Shown here: piece after piece, positions 9,449 through 18,169 of the stretch
Numbering within the stretch: the stretch's first letter is position 1
Layout: each line of letters begins with the position of its first letter
NCBI RefSeq assembly: GCF_030250645.1
Contig: NZ_JASSVS010000003.1
Coordinates: 372,001 to 436,000 of the forward strand
Length of the DNA stretch: 64,000 nt
Reading direction: 5' to 3'
Origin: Marinobacter azerbaijanicus
Lineage (GTDB): Bacteria > Pseudomonadota > Gammaproteobacteria > Pseudomonadales > Oleiphilaceae
Made by a program: the position numbers and the translations under genes
The notes under the pieces: generated by a model
Told to the model about the DNA's origin: nothing
Seen by the model: the letters and a program-made list of their open reading frames with translations, nothing else
Database searches by the model: none

Positions 9449-10286
9449 GTCCATAGCTGTCCAGAATCTGCTGGACCCGGCCGTTATCGATCCGCCGCCG
9501 GGTTCCTTCTGTAAGCAGTTCTGCCAGCTTTTGTGCGTCTTCCCTGACCGGAGAAAACGCGACAAACGCATCGCTCTCGCTGACCAGTCCCGCCTCGCGG
9601 GGCGGGCTGGTGGTTCTGTTGCTGTTCACGCTCCACCAGGCCATGACGTAGGCGTCTTCGACAAAGATATCGGTGCGATCCTGGTTCAGCAGATCAATGG
9701 CCCGGTCCAGTGGTGAAGGCCCGGATATCACCCAGATCCGCTCGTGATCCGCCTCGTGTTTCTCTATGTATTGGTCCAGTTCCCGGGTATAGGAATACCC
9801 ATTGATGACCAGTAGTTTCTGGTCGTGCAGTGACTCCGGGCCGGTGTAAAGCCAGGTATTGTCAGGATGGGTGAACAGCGCAATGGCTGAGCGCCCCTGG
9901 GGTATGTCCGGAAACACGAAATCCGGGGCGTCGGTTGCAAAGGCGCCTACCACTGCGTCCAGTTGGCCTTCTCTGGTCATCTGGAGTGCCCTGGCCCAGC
10001 TTACATTGACGTACTTCACAGCATAGCCAGCTTCTTCCAGAACCTCGCGGGCAATGTCTACCATGTAACCCTCGAGATTGCTTCCTGCCTCGCAGTTGTG
10101 GGGACACCAGGGGTCGGCCGCAATGACAATCGTTCGAGGCTCCGTGGCATCGCTGGGGACGGTTTCAGAAAGGGTCTGATCAGCAGACACCTCCGGAACA
10201 GCACCCGAAGGTAAACTGTCGCTGTCAGGAGGTGAGCAGCCGTAAAGCAGAAGCACGGCGGTAAAAACTATTGCCAGTCTGGCCAT
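9423..10286 (-). CDS. family-3 substrate-binding lipoprotein
   Basis: A 287-residue periplasmic-type binding protein with a lipobox LLLYGC after a short hydrophobic signal, so it is probably membrane-anchored. The body follows the SBP family 3 plan: AADPWCPHNCEAGSNLEGYMVDIAREVLEEAGY, then RALQMTREGQLDAVVGAF. No permease or ATPase is adjacent in the same operon. It may serve a distant ABC importer or act in signalling. The ATG at 10286 is chosen because it gives a standard lipoprotein signal. A TTG at 10313 is an alternative. No strong ribosome site is visible for either. Confidence 0.75.
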   Translation of the reverse strand: MARLAIVFTAVLLLYGCSPPDSDSLPSGAVPEVSADQTLSETVPSDATEPRTIVIAADPWCPHNCEAGSNLEGYMVDIAREVLEEAGYAVKYVNVSWARALQMTREGQLDAVVGAFATDAPDFVFPDIPQGRSAIALFTHPDNTWLYTGPESLHDQKLLVINGYSYTRELDQYIEKHEADHERIWVISGPSPLDRAIDLLNQDRTDIFVEDAYVMAWWSVNSNRTTSPPREAGLVSESDAFVAFSPVREDAQKLAELLTEGTRRRIDNGRVQQILDSYGLSLWTEQP

Positions 10287-10394
10287 TATCGTTGTCTGGG
10301 GGCGGCACCGCAAAGCTACGGCGACCCCTTAAGCATAGTCCACCTGTCTCGGTTCTGTCATCCACCAGACTTTCTCTGACCAGGCGACCTCAAG

Positions 10395-11453
10395 TCAGTA
10401 CCGGCTGCGGGCATCACCCTCTGATGCATCAAGTGGTACCAGTGCCTTGACGAGCTCTTTCATTTCGAGAACTCCCACCTGGTTGCCTTTCTTCATCACC
10501 CGGTAGGTGAGGTCGGTATCACCATTGGACATTGCGATGACAGACTCGAGGTTGTCCCGATCCGAAATGTCACCGGCGCAGTCGGTAGGTGGTGTGGTGG
10601 TTTTTGTCATGACTGAACGCACTCTGAGAACCCGTGCGCGATTGATATCACTGATGAAGTCGGTGATATAGGGGTCATTGGGGTGCATCAGGATTTCCTG
10701 GGGCTCACCCTGCTGTACGATGTGCCCGTCCTTGAGGATAACCAGATGGTCCGCCAGCTTCAGGGATTCATCCAGATCATGGGTGATGAACACAACGGTT
10801 TTCTTGAGTTCATCCTGCAGTTCCAGAAGCAGATCCTGCATGTCGGAGCGGATCAATGGGTCTAACGCAGAGAAAGCTTCGTCCATCAGCATAATGGGTG
10901 AGTTTGACGCCAGTGCCCGGGCGATCCCCACGCGCTGTTGCATGCCACCGGAGAGCTGGTGCGGATACTGGTACTCATTGCCTTCCAGGCCCACCCTCGC
11001 AAGCCATTTTTTTGCTTCGCCCTCAAACTCTTCCACCGAATAGCCCCGAACCAGCAATGCCATGCCGGCATTTTCCAGCACTGTCTTGTGGGGGAGCAGG
11101 GCGAACTTCTGAAACACCATCGACATCTGTTCCCGTCGTAGCTTTCGGAGTTGGTCTTCGTTGAAATCAAGGACGTTTTTGCCATCCAGTTCTATTTTGC
11201 CGGCCGTAGGCTCGATCAACCGGTTGAGGTGACGTATGAGGGTCGACTTACCGGAGCCGGAAAGCCCCATGATAACGGTAATCTCGCCTTCGTGGATGTC
11301 CACGTTGATATCCTCGAGACCCAGCACATGGTTCTGCTTTTCCAGCAACTCGGCTTTCCCCATGCCTCTGCGTACATACGCAAGGGCAACATCGGGGGTA
11401 GGGCCGAAAATCTTGTAGAGGTTCCGGATGGAAATCTTGATATCCCGGTCCAC
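10395..11453 (-). CDS. proV: glycine betaine/proline ABC transporter ATP-binding protein
   Basis: A 352-residue ATPase of the ProV/OpuAA type. The N-terminal IRNLYKIFGPTPDVALAYVRRGMGK is characteristic. The core has Walker A GLSGSGKSTLI, signature LSGGMQQR and Walker B IMLMDEAFSALD. After about residue 270 a regulatory tail of the CBS-like kind follows (RVLRVRSVMTKT through VGVLEMKELVKAL). It drives uptake of compatible solutes with ProW and ProX. The start is GTG at 11453 with GGGAG 7 nt upstream, 11 bp after proW ends. Confidence 0.92.
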   Translation of the reverse strand: MDRDIKISIRNLYKIFGPTPDVALAYVRRGMGKAELLEKQNHVLGLEDINVDIHEGEITVIMGLSGSGKSTLIRHLNRLIEPTAGKIELDGKNVLDFNEDQLRKLRREQMSMVFQKFALLPHKTVLENAGMALLVRGYSVEEFEGEAKKWLARVGLEGNEYQYPHQLSGGMQQRVGIARALASNSPIMLMDEAFSALDPLIRSDMQDLLLELQDELKKTVVFITHDLDESLKLADHLVILKDGHIVQQGEPQEILMHPNDPYITDFISDINRARVLRVRSVMTKTTTPPTDCAGDISDRDNLESVIAMSNGDTDLTYRVMKKGNQVGVLEMKELVKALVPLDASEGDARSRY

Positions 11454-11464
11454 GGTTCGCTCCC

Positions 11465-12499
11465 TTATTGTTTCTGTGAGGCGTTGATGCGCGCCAGTGA
11501 GGCCTTGGTTACCCGGTCAAGGATCACCGCCAGAATTACTATCCCGAGCCCTGCAACCAGGCCGACACCCAGTTCGAGATTCCGGATGCCCTGGAGCACC
11601 AGAACCCCGAGCCCCGGCGCTGAAACCAGCGAAGCAATAACAACCATGGCGAGACTCATCATGATGGTCTGGTTTACACCTGCCATGATGTTGGGCAGCG
11701 CCAGAGGAATCTGGACCTTGAACAGTTTTTGCTGGCTGGTCATACCGAAGGCGTCAGCCGCCTCGATCACGTCTTTATCCACCAGGCGGATGCCCAGGTT
11801 GGTCAGGCGTATAACCGGAACAATGGCGTACAGAATAATGGCGATACCATAGAGCTTGGATTCGGTCACGCTGAACAGGAAAATCAGCGGAATCAGGTAC
11901 ACGAACGGCGGTAGCGTCTGCAGCATGTCCAGCACTGGAACGGTCAGGCGCTGCATCATATCGCTGCGGGACATGGCTATGCCAATTGGGACACCGAACA
12001 GTACGCACAGAAAGGCGCAGACAAAGATGATCGATAGCGTCTCCATCGCGTATCGGTAATAGTCAATAAAGGCCAGCAGGAACAGGCTGCCTGCGACAAA
12101 GCCGACCAGTTTCCAGGACTTGGTGACAAAGAAAACCACTGCGAGCAGCAAAGGTATGACGATCCACCAGGGTGTATTCAGCATGCCGTAGAGGGCACCG
12201 TCCAGAGCCCAGCTGAGAGGCTGGGTCAAAGGATCCAGAACAACGCTCAGACTGTCCTTTATGGACAGGAAGCCCTCTTCAAGACCCTTTGTCAGTTCCC
12301 GGGATTTAGGGAAAGCGGCACAGGATTCGTTGAGCGCGTCCATGGAGGGGAAAGGCGTATCCCAGAGAGATTCGGGTTCGCCGGTTGTTCCCTTGGTTTT
12401 TTGCAGTAACGCTGCCATCGACATGGGTGCGTCACTCTGGCCTTCTGCGCACCAGTCTTCCAGTCCTAGCGCTGAAAATATGAAATCGTAGGTAGCCAT
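11465..12499 (-). CDS. proW: glycine betaine/proline ABC transporter permease
   Basis: A 344-residue inner-membrane permease. The first 100 residues form a polar N-terminal extension as in ProW. At least six helices follow, including WWIVIPLLLAVVFFVTKSW and IIFVCAFLCVLFGVPIGIAMSRS. The EAA coupling segment is DVIEAADAFGMTSQQKLFKVQIPLALPNIMAG. It imports osmoprotectants with ProV and ProX. The gene order here is X-W-V rather than the E. coli V-W-X order. Confidence 0.93.
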   Translation of the reverse strand: MATYDFIFSALGLEDWCAEGQSDAPMSMAALLQKTKGTTGEPESLWDTPFPSMDALNESCAAFPKSRELTKGLEEGFLSIKDSLSVVLDPLTQPLSWALDGALYGMLNTPWWIVIPLLLAVVFFVTKSWKLVGFVAGSLFLLAFIDYYRYAMETLSIIFVCAFLCVLFGVPIGIAMSRSDMMQRLTVPVLDMLQTLPPFVYLIPLIFLFSVTESKLYGIAIILYAIVPVIRLTNLGIRLVDKDVIEAADAFGMTSQQKLFKVQIPLALPNIMAGVNQTIMMSLAMVVIASLVSAPGLGVLVLQGIRNLELGVGLVAGLGIVILAVILDRVTKASLARINASQKQ

Positions 12500-12607
12500 G
12501 GGCGGTCGGTTCCCCGTCGCAATGAGATGTTAAAGGCTCGTTTCGAGTTCTCCGTTATCGGAGTTGACAGGGCCGGGGGGGCCGACCCTGTCAGGGAGGG
12601 GTGGAGG

Positions 12608-13576
12608 TTACTCTCCCATTACCTTGGCAAGGCGTTCCCTGGCTGAATCGTTCAGCCAGCCTGACCACTCGTCGCTGTTGTTGCTCAGGAAATACACCGC
12701 TGCTTCCTCGGCAGAAGCGTTATTGGAATCCATCCAGGCCAGCAGCTGGCTCATGGTGGATGTCTTGAACGTCATGTGGCTCAGCATTTCCGCCACTTCC
12801 GGCTCCCGGTCCTTGAAGTCGGTGGTCACGGAGGTGAGGATCGTGGCGGCCGGGAAATCCGATACGCCCGGGTTTTCCGCATCCTGGGTCTGGTTGCGAG
12901 AGTGGACCTCGGGCTTGTACTCCCCAAGGTCAACGCGGGTCATATCGTATTTTCCAAGTGGTACGGTCGGTCCCCAGTAGTAGCCAAACCAGGGTTCCTC
13001 GGCCTGAACCGCTGAAGCCATGGAGGTTGCCAGAGTTTCACCGGAACCATGGTTGAACACCTCAATGCCAGCGCTTTCCAGATCAAGTGCTTCAATCAGG
13101 TTGTCACTGACTACGCGGCAGCCCCATCCACTTGGGCAATTGTTGAAGCGGCTGTCCACCAGTTCCGGGTTTTCCATGATTCCTTCGATGGTGGTCAGCT
13201 CCGGATGCTCTTCGGCCAGGTAGGTCGGAATCCACCAACCTTCAACACCGCCCGGGTCCAGTACTTCAGCCACGCGCTCGATCTTACCCTGCTCTTCCAG
13301 TTCCAGGTAGGCCTCGCCCGCGGAGTTGAGCCATAGCTCGGTAACAATGTCCGGTTCCCCGTTTTCTGCAACTGAGGTAACGGCTGGAACGGTATCGGAG
13401 GGAACCACAGTTACATCGCAACCATAACCCTGCTCCATGAGGAATTTGGCAACACCGGTAACAACGGCGTTGGAAGCCCAGCCCATTTCGGTGATTGAGA
13501 CTTCGCCGCATTCGGCCTGTGCAAGTGCGGGAGCGGACATCGCGCAAAGCAGCGCGACTGGCGTTAGCTTTCGCAT
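12608..13576 (-). CDS. proX: glycine betaine-binding periplasmic protein
   Basis: A 322-residue type II solute-binding protein (OpuAC family). The chosen ATG (13576) has AAGGAG upstream and begins a clean signal peptide (MRKLTPVALLCAMSAPALAQA). A longer in-frame ORF reaches 13702 but would place a non-signal stretch first. The mature protein has VSITEMGWASNAVVTGVAKFLMEQGYGCDV and GYYWGPTVPLGKYDMTRVDLGEY. Its aromatic residues resemble the Trp/Tyr cage that holds quaternary amines. It heads proX-proW-proV, 108 bp before proW. Confidence 0.92.
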   Translation of the reverse strand: MRKLTPVALLCAMSAPALAQAECGEVSITEMGWASNAVVTGVAKFLMEQGYGCDVTVVPSDTVPAVTSVAENGEPDIVTELWLNSAGEAYLELEEQGKIERVAEVLDPGGVEGWWIPTYLAEEHPELTTIEGIMENPELVDSRFNNCPSGWGCRVVSDNLIEALDLESAGIEVFNHGSGETLATSMASAVQAEEPWFGYYWGPTVPLGKYDMTRVDLGEYKPEVHSRNQTQDAENPGVSDFPAATILTSVTTDFKDREPEVAEMLSHMTFKTSTMSQLLAWMDSNNASAEEAAVYFLSNNSDEWSGWLNDSARERLAKVMGE

Positions 13577-13876
13577 GGTTGGTTCTCCTTGTTGATTTTG
13601 GAAATACGCGGAAAAAACTCCGCTAGAGTGGTCGGGAAGACCCCTCGAGAAGTGAAAACGCCTTGTTGATACTGCGCGTTCAAAGGACAAGACAAATGCC
13701 ATCGCCTCGGTTACTACGTATCTTCAAGAGTAACGCCCTGAGTTTGAGTTACAAGCTATTCATGAAAAAAATATGGCGTTAAAGTAAACATACCTTCCTG
13801 AATTTCCGGTCCCGTTGTCAACGAACTGAAGTAATTCTGCAGTAGTTTGAAGGGTTGTCTTTGAACGGAGAGCCCC
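13577..13876. other. divergent intergenic region, proX / M14 peptidase
   Basis: Three hundred bases separate proX from the M14 peptidase gene. The proX leader contains the small hairpin GCGGAAAAAACTCCGC (13607-13622). The right half is AT-rich around 13740-13800, where promoters for either side could lie. I found no pair of hexamers good enough to call. There is no gene or RNA that I can support. Confidence 0.4.
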
Positions 13877-14977
13877 ATGACCGAATTGCGTGAATTGACC
13901 CCCCATTCTGCCGTTCCGGCCGAACAATCCCGTCGGGATAGCCATCAACGCCATCTTCTGAGGGCCTTTCTGCCTGAGATGGTTCGTCTCGAGCGGTTGC
14001 TGGCGGAAGCGCCGGAACAGGTCTCTGTGAATACGCTCGCGCGGGTTGCCCTGAAGGAGATCGATCTGCCGATCTACCGGATAGACCTGGGCAGTGAATC
14101 GCCTGCAGCCCCGGCGGTCCTGTTGGTGGGTGGTGTTCATGGGCTGGAGCGCATCGGGAGCGAAGTGGTCATGGCCTGGCTGCGAAATCTGCTCGCCCGG
14201 ATTTCATGGGACGGGCATCTCCAGGCATTGCTGCAGAAGGTCCGGGTTACCCTGTTACCGATACTCAATCCGGGCGGAATGTATCTGAATCAGAGAAGCA
14301 ATCCCAACGGAGTTGATCTGATGCGAAATGCTCCAATTACCGCACAGGATCAAAGTGCTTTCCTGTTAGGCGGGCAGCGCTTCTCCCCCCGGCTGCCGTG
14401 GTTTGTCGGAAATCCTGAACAGGGCATGGAAGCGGAGAACCAGGCACTGGAGTCGGTAATCACGGAGCTTTTGCCAGGCCGTTCCTTCAGTGTCGCCCTG
14501 GACTGCCACTCGGGCTTCGGTTGGCAGGACCAGATCTGGTTTCCCTATGCCTATCGCCGGCGGCCCATGAGAAGAATTGCATCAGTTATGGCCTTGAAGC
14601 TGATCTGGGAGAAGGCCTGGCCGGAGCATAATTATCGCTTTGAGCCCCAGTCCCGCCACTATCTGACCCACGGTGACCTGTGGGATTATTTCTACAAGAG
14701 AATAAACCGCAGCGGTGACGGGGTGTTTATTCCTCTCACCCTGGAACTGGGCTCCTGGCGCTGGATCAAGAAGCGCCCAAGACAATTGCTGCGCCTGGAC
14801 GGGTTTTTCAATCCGCTGGTCCCCCATCGGCATCGCAGGGTTCTGAGAAGCCACCTGACCTTCATCGACTTTCTGGTCAGCGCCGCCGCCAACCATGAAA
14901 ACTGGTTGCCGCAGGAGGGAGAGGAGTCCATGCTTAGGGAAGCTGCTATCGCACACTGGTACAGGGACCCTCACTGA
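13877..14977 (+). CDS. M14-family zinc carboxypeptidase-like protein
   Basis: A 366-residue cytoplasmic protein (no signal peptide). Zinc ligands of the M14 fold are visible: HGLE at residues 88-91 (H and E) and the third His in DCHSG near 211. NPGGMYLNQR (about 131-140) supplies the substrate-carboxylate-binding Asn/Arg pair, and LTLELGSW near residue 285 gives the catalytic Glu. Some relatives trim peptidoglycan tripeptides or act as aminoacylases; the substrate here is unknown. The next gene follows after 2 bp, so the two are probably co-transcribed. Confidence 0.8.
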   Translation: MTELRELTPHSAVPAEQSRRDSHQRHLLRAFLPEMVRLERLLAEAPEQVSVNTLARVALKEIDLPIYRIDLGSESPAAPAVLLVGGVHGLERIGSEVVMAWLRNLLARISWDGHLQALLQKVRVTLLPILNPGGMYLNQRSNPNGVDLMRNAPITAQDQSAFLLGGQRFSPRLPWFVGNPEQGMEAENQALESVITELLPGRSFSVALDCHSGFGWQDQIWFPYAYRRRPMRRIASVMALKLIWEKAWPEHNYRFEPQSRHYLTHGDLWDYFYKRINRSGDGVFIPLTLELGSWRWIKKRPRQLLRLDGFFNPLVPHRHRRVLRSHLTFIDFLVSAAANHENWLPQEGEESMLREAAIAHWYRDPH

Positions 14978-14979
14978 CA

Positions 14980-15714
14980 ATGCACTGGATTCTGTTGCGT
15001 GGGCTCACTCGGGAGCGGGGGCACTGGGGAGATTTTCCACGGCTGCTTGCAGAAGCTTTTCCGGAACAGCAGTTTCATCTTGTGGATCTTCCAGGCACTG
15101 GTGTGCATTTCAACGACACCTGTCCGGATAACATCGCAGCTATCCGCGAGAGAGTCAGCCGGCGAGTTGAGCATATTCCTGCGCCGTACAGTATTCTGGC
15201 GCTCTCCATGGGCGGCATGGTGGCGCTGGACTGGGCCCAGCATGCGCCCGAAGGCGAGATCCAGAACCTTGTGCTGATCAACACCAGCTCGGGTTTCAGC
15301 CCGCCGTGGCGAAGAATGAAACCGGGAGCATGGCCCCGGATTGTTCGGTTGTTGTCCCGGCGTGAACTGTTCGATCGTGAAGCCGATATTCTCCGGCTGA
15401 CCTGCAACAGGCCGGTCAGCCTCGAAACAATGAAGCTATGGTACAGTATTCAGCGTCAGCGCCCAGTGGATTTCCGGAATGCCTGTTCCCAGTTAAAAGC
15501 CGCAGCCACTTTCAAGCCACGACCCGAACGCCCCCTGCCGGATGCCCTGCTCCTGGCCAGCAAGGGCGATCGCATTGTCCACTGGAAATGCAGTGAGGCG
15601 TTGGAGCAGCGCTGGCAATGGACCCTGAAGGTGCATCCCTCTGCCGGGCACGATCTCCCACTGGATGACCCACAGTGGATCATCCGCCAGATGGAGAGTT
15701 GGTTGCCCCGATGA
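14980..15714 (+). CDS. alpha/beta hydrolase (BioH-like size)
   Basis: A 244-residue serine hydrolase. The nucleophile elbow LSMGGM is followed by VALDWAQHAPEGEIQNLVLINTSSGFSPPW. LLASKGDRIV supplies the likely acid, and SAGHDLPLDDP the catalytic His near residue 228. The strand-1 region LLRGLTRERGHW replaces the usual HGxxxG oxyanion loop and is unusual in starting right at the N-terminus. It sits 2 bp downstream of the M14 peptidase gene and probably shares its transcript. The substrate is not predictable. Confidence 0.78.
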   Translation: MHWILLRGLTRERGHWGDFPRLLAEAFPEQQFHLVDLPGTGVHFNDTCPDNIAAIRERVSRRVEHIPAPYSILALSMGGMVALDWAQHAPEGEIQNLVLINTSSGFSPPWRRMKPGAWPRIVRLLSRRELFDREADILRLTCNRPVSLETMKLWYSIQRQRPVDFRNACSQLKAAATFKPRPERPLPDALLLASKGDRIVHWKCSEALEQRWQWTLKVHPSAGHDLPLDDPQWIIRQMESWLPR

Positions 15715-15804
15715 GTGCAGTTGCTTGACGCAACTGTTCTTCCGCGTCAGTTTTCTATACGCTTTATCACTGTTCAAACATGATGATGTATGGAGCCACT
15801 GAGA

Positions 15805-16422
15805 ATGAAAATTTTTGAGACCAAGACCGCCCCGAACCCACGCAGGGTGCGTATGTTCATGTCGGAAAAGGGGTTGCTGGACAAGGCAGAGTTTGTCGAG
15901 ATCGACCTCCTGAAAGGCGAGAACCTGACGCCGGAATACACTGCCAAAAACCCGATGAAGAAAGTCCCGGTGCTGGAGCTTGATGACGGCACCTGCATCT
16001 CCGAAACCATGGCCATCTGCCGTTACTTTGAGGAAAGTTACCCGGATACGCCGAGCCTGCTGGGTGATACACCTCTGGAAAAAGCGCTCGTGGAGCAGTG
16101 GCTGCGTTGGATCGAGTTCTCTCTCTCCATGCCCACAGGTATGTGCTTCCAGCACACCACCGGTTATTTCAAGGACCGCATGAATCCCATCAAGGAATGG
16201 GGTGAGGAGTGCCGGACAATGGTGGAGACGTTCCTGGATTTCCTTGATAAGCAGTTGGATGGTAGTGAATACATCTGTTGCGACCGCTTTACGGCCGCCG
16301 ACATCAATGCCTTTACATCGGTGGCTTTTGGCCGCGTGGTAGACATTCGAATCAAGCCTGAACAGGCTAATCTTCAGGCATGGTACGACCGCATCAAACA
16401 GCGTTCGTCTGCCCAGGTGTGA
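15805..16422 (+). CDS. glutathione S-transferase
   Basis: A 205-residue GST. The thioredoxin-like domain starts KIFETKTAPNPRRVRMFMSEKGL, followed by KNPMKKVPVLELDDGTCISETMAICRYFEESYP, the GSH-binding cis-Pro and Glu/Ser region. The helical domain contains YICCDRFTAADINAFTSVAFG. An ATG at 15790 is in frame, but GGAG at 15792-15795 sits 9 nt before the ATG at 15805, so the shorter form is preferred. The DUF4202 gene begins 4 bp after the stop, so a two-gene unit is likely. Confidence 0.87.
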   Translation: MKIFETKTAPNPRRVRMFMSEKGLLDKAEFVEIDLLKGENLTPEYTAKNPMKKVPVLELDDGTCISETMAICRYFEESYPDTPSLLGDTPLEKALVEQWLRWIEFSLSMPTGMCFQHTTGYFKDRMNPIKEWGEECRTMVETFLDFLDKQLDGSEYICCDRFTAADINAFTSVAFGRVVDIRIKPEQANLQAWYDRIKQRSSAQV

Positions 16423-16426
16423 CCCG

Positions 16427-17041
16427 ATGACACAGCAGACACTCCTGGCCTGTGCCCTGGATAAAATCGATGCCGCCAATCGGGCGGATCCCAATGTCGA
16501 ACTGGTTGCAGGCGAACCCTTGCCCAAGGAATACGCCTACAGCCTGCACATGACCCGTTGGCTGCATGAGCTTGAGGCCGAGCCTTCAGAGAGGATGCAG
16601 ATCGCCTGCCGGGCCCAGCATATCGAGCGCTGGACCATGCCTCGCAGCGAGTTCCCGGAAGGTCGCAAGGGCTACTATGAGTGGCGTCAGGCCTGTGGCC
16701 GTATGCATGGCCGCCGGGCCGCCGAGGTCATGGGGGAGTGTGGTTACCCGCAGGATGAATGTGAACGCGTGGAAACCATCCTTACCAAGCGGGAGTTGCG
16801 CAAGGACGAGGACACCCAGTTGCTGGAAGATGTGGCCTGTATGGTGTTCCTGGAGCGCTACTTTGCGGACTTCTATGAGCAGAAAGCAGACTACTACCGG
16901 GAAAAATGGCTGCGGATTGTCCGTCGTACCTGGGGCAAGATGTCTCCGCGGGGGCATGAGGCTGCGCTGAAGCTGGCGGAAGGAATGCCGGCGCATTTGC
17001 TGGCGTTGTTGCAGGAGGCGTTGGCTGAATCTGGTAAGTGA
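16427..17041 (+). CDS. DUF4202 domain protein
   Basis: A 204-residue soluble protein that matches DUF4202 over its whole length. Conserved-looking stretches are AYSLHMTRWLHEL, CRAQHIERWTMPRSEFPEGRKGYYEWR and LLEDVACMVFLERYFADFY. The scattered His and Asp residues in a helical fold recall HD-type metal enzymes, but I see no strict HD motif and assign no reaction. It lies 4 bp after the GST gene. Element A of the repeat family follows immediately. Confidence 0.8.
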   Translation: MTQQTLLACALDKIDAANRADPNVELVAGEPLPKEYAYSLHMTRWLHELEAEPSERMQIACRAQHIERWTMPRSEFPEGRKGYYEWRQACGRMHGRRAAEVMGECGYPQDECERVETILTKRELRKDEDTQLLEDVACMVFLERYFADFYEQKADYYREKWLRIVRRTWGKMSPRGHEAALKLAEGMPAHLLALLQEALAESGK

Positions 17042-17051
17042 CTCTGGGTGC

Positions 17052-17162
17052 ACAGGCCTGCGGGTAGGTCCGGCCAGAATACGCTGTAAATACATCCCTG
17101 TACGCTCGGCTCCGCCATCCATGGCTCCGCACGATTCTGGCCGGACCTACCCGCCGGCCTGT
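17052..17162 (+). repeat. variable-arm twin-hairpin element, copy A
   Basis: Outer arms 17052-17080 and 17134-17162 are 29-bp inverted repeats with one mismatch. The 53-nt core begins ACGCTGTAAATACATCCCTG and folds as two hairpins, TACA-TCCC-TGTA and GCCA-TCCA-TGGC. The core is shared with copies B-F, but the arm sequence is unique. The element fills the gap between the DUF4202 gene and the 3' end of trpC (convergent), where it could end transcription, although no T-run follows the stem. Confidence 0.85.
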
Positions 17163-17184
17163 ATTGGCTTCTGAGTCAGCACTC

Positions 17185-17997
17185 TTAAAAAAACAGCTCT
17201 TGCAGTTTGTCACCAGGTTCCTCAGCCCGCATAAAGGACTCTCCTACCAGGAAGCCATAAATGCCGCGACTGGTCATGGTCTCGACATCGTCACGGGTCA
17301 TGATGCCACTTTCTGTGATCGTCAGGCGATCTGTGGAAATCCGTTGGTGCAGGTCGAACGTGGTATCCAGAGAGACGTCGAAGGTGTGCAGGTTGCGGTT
17401 GTTGATGCCCACCAGCGGGGTTCTTAGCGTGAGGGCGTCGTTCAGTTCCTCGCCGTCGTGAACCTCCACCAGAACATCCAGCCCGATTTCGTGGGCAATG
17501 CCTTCCAGTTCCTGCATCTGGTCTCTGGTGAGGCAGGCGGCGATCAGGAGGATGCAGTCCGCGCCGATGGCTCGGCTCTCGTAGACCTGGTATGGCGCCA
17601 CCATGAAGTCCTTGCGGATAACCGGCAGGCTGCAGGCAGCACGGGCCGCTTTGAGATAGTCTTCGTGGCCCTGAAAGAAGTCTTTGTCGGTGAGTACTGA
17701 CAGGCAGGCAGCGCCGCCTTTTTCGTAACTCTCGGCGATAGCTTCAGGCACAAAGGGATCGCGGAGAATGCCTTTGCTGGGTGAGGCCTTCTTGATCTCG
17801 GCAATGACCGCCGGCGTATGCCTCTCGATGCGGGTGCGTATGGCGTTAGCAAAACCCCGCGCCGGCGGTTGGTCGCCAGCCATGGCTTTCAGGTCGCCAA
17901 TCGAAACCGCGCGTTTGCGTTCATCAATTTCCTGCCATTTCCTGTCGACGATTTTCCGCAGAATGGTAGGGGTCTTATCCAGATGTCTGTCAGTCAT
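17185..17997 (-). CDS. trpC: indole-3-glycerol phosphate synthase
   Basis: A 270-residue cytoplasmic TIM-barrel enzyme that converts carboxyphenylamino-deoxyribulose phosphate to indole-3-glycerol phosphate in Trp synthesis. Family marks are [16 protein letters not shown] at the N-terminus, [18 protein letters not shown] (catalytic Lys), [42 protein letters not shown] and ITESGI. It is a monofunctional TrpC without a fused TrpF. It is the last gene of the minus-strand trp cluster and is separated from trpD by copy B of the repeat family. Confidence 0.97.
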   Translation of the reverse strand: MTDRHLDKTPTILRKIVDRKWQEIDERKRAVSIGDLKAMAGDQPPARGFANAIRTRIERHTPAVIAEIKKASPSKGILRDPFVPEAIAESYEKGGAACLSVLTDKDFFQGHEDYLKAARAACSLPVIRKDFMVAPYQVYESRAIGADCILLIAACLTRDQMQELEGIAHEIGLDVLVEVHDGEELNDALTLRTPLVGINNRNLHTFDVSLDTTFDLHQRISTDRLTITESGIMTRDDVETMTSRGIYGFLVGESFMRAEEPGDKLQELFF

Positions 17998-18022
17998 TAT
18001 CAGGCCCGTAAATAGTATGCGA

Positions 18023-18132
18023 GAGCCGGTGGGGCGGCCTGTCCAAAACTGTCGTCAGCCATGGATGGCTGACGTCAAGCCCTACAGGGATGTACTTGTG
18101 GGCGTGTTTTGGACAGGCCGCCCCACCGGCTC
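18023..18132 (-). repeat. variable-arm twin-hairpin element, copy B
   Basis: A perfect 27-bp inverted repeat (18023-18049 and 18106-18132) encloses a 56-nt core in minus orientation. Read on the minus strand, the core starts ACGCCCACAAGTACATCCCT. The first hairpin is TACA-TCCC-TGTA. The second is an extended GTCAGCCA-TCCA-TGGCTGAC at 18054-18073. It sits between trpD and trpC inside what should be one operon. Confidence 0.87.
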
Positions 18133-18169
18133 GTCCCGCCAGCGATATTGGCAATTCGGTTCTATCAGC

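Noticed and set aside
13577..13702. Longer N-terminus for ProX
   Set aside because: It would put a basic non-signal stretch before a perfect signal peptide; AAGGAG precedes the ATG at 13576.
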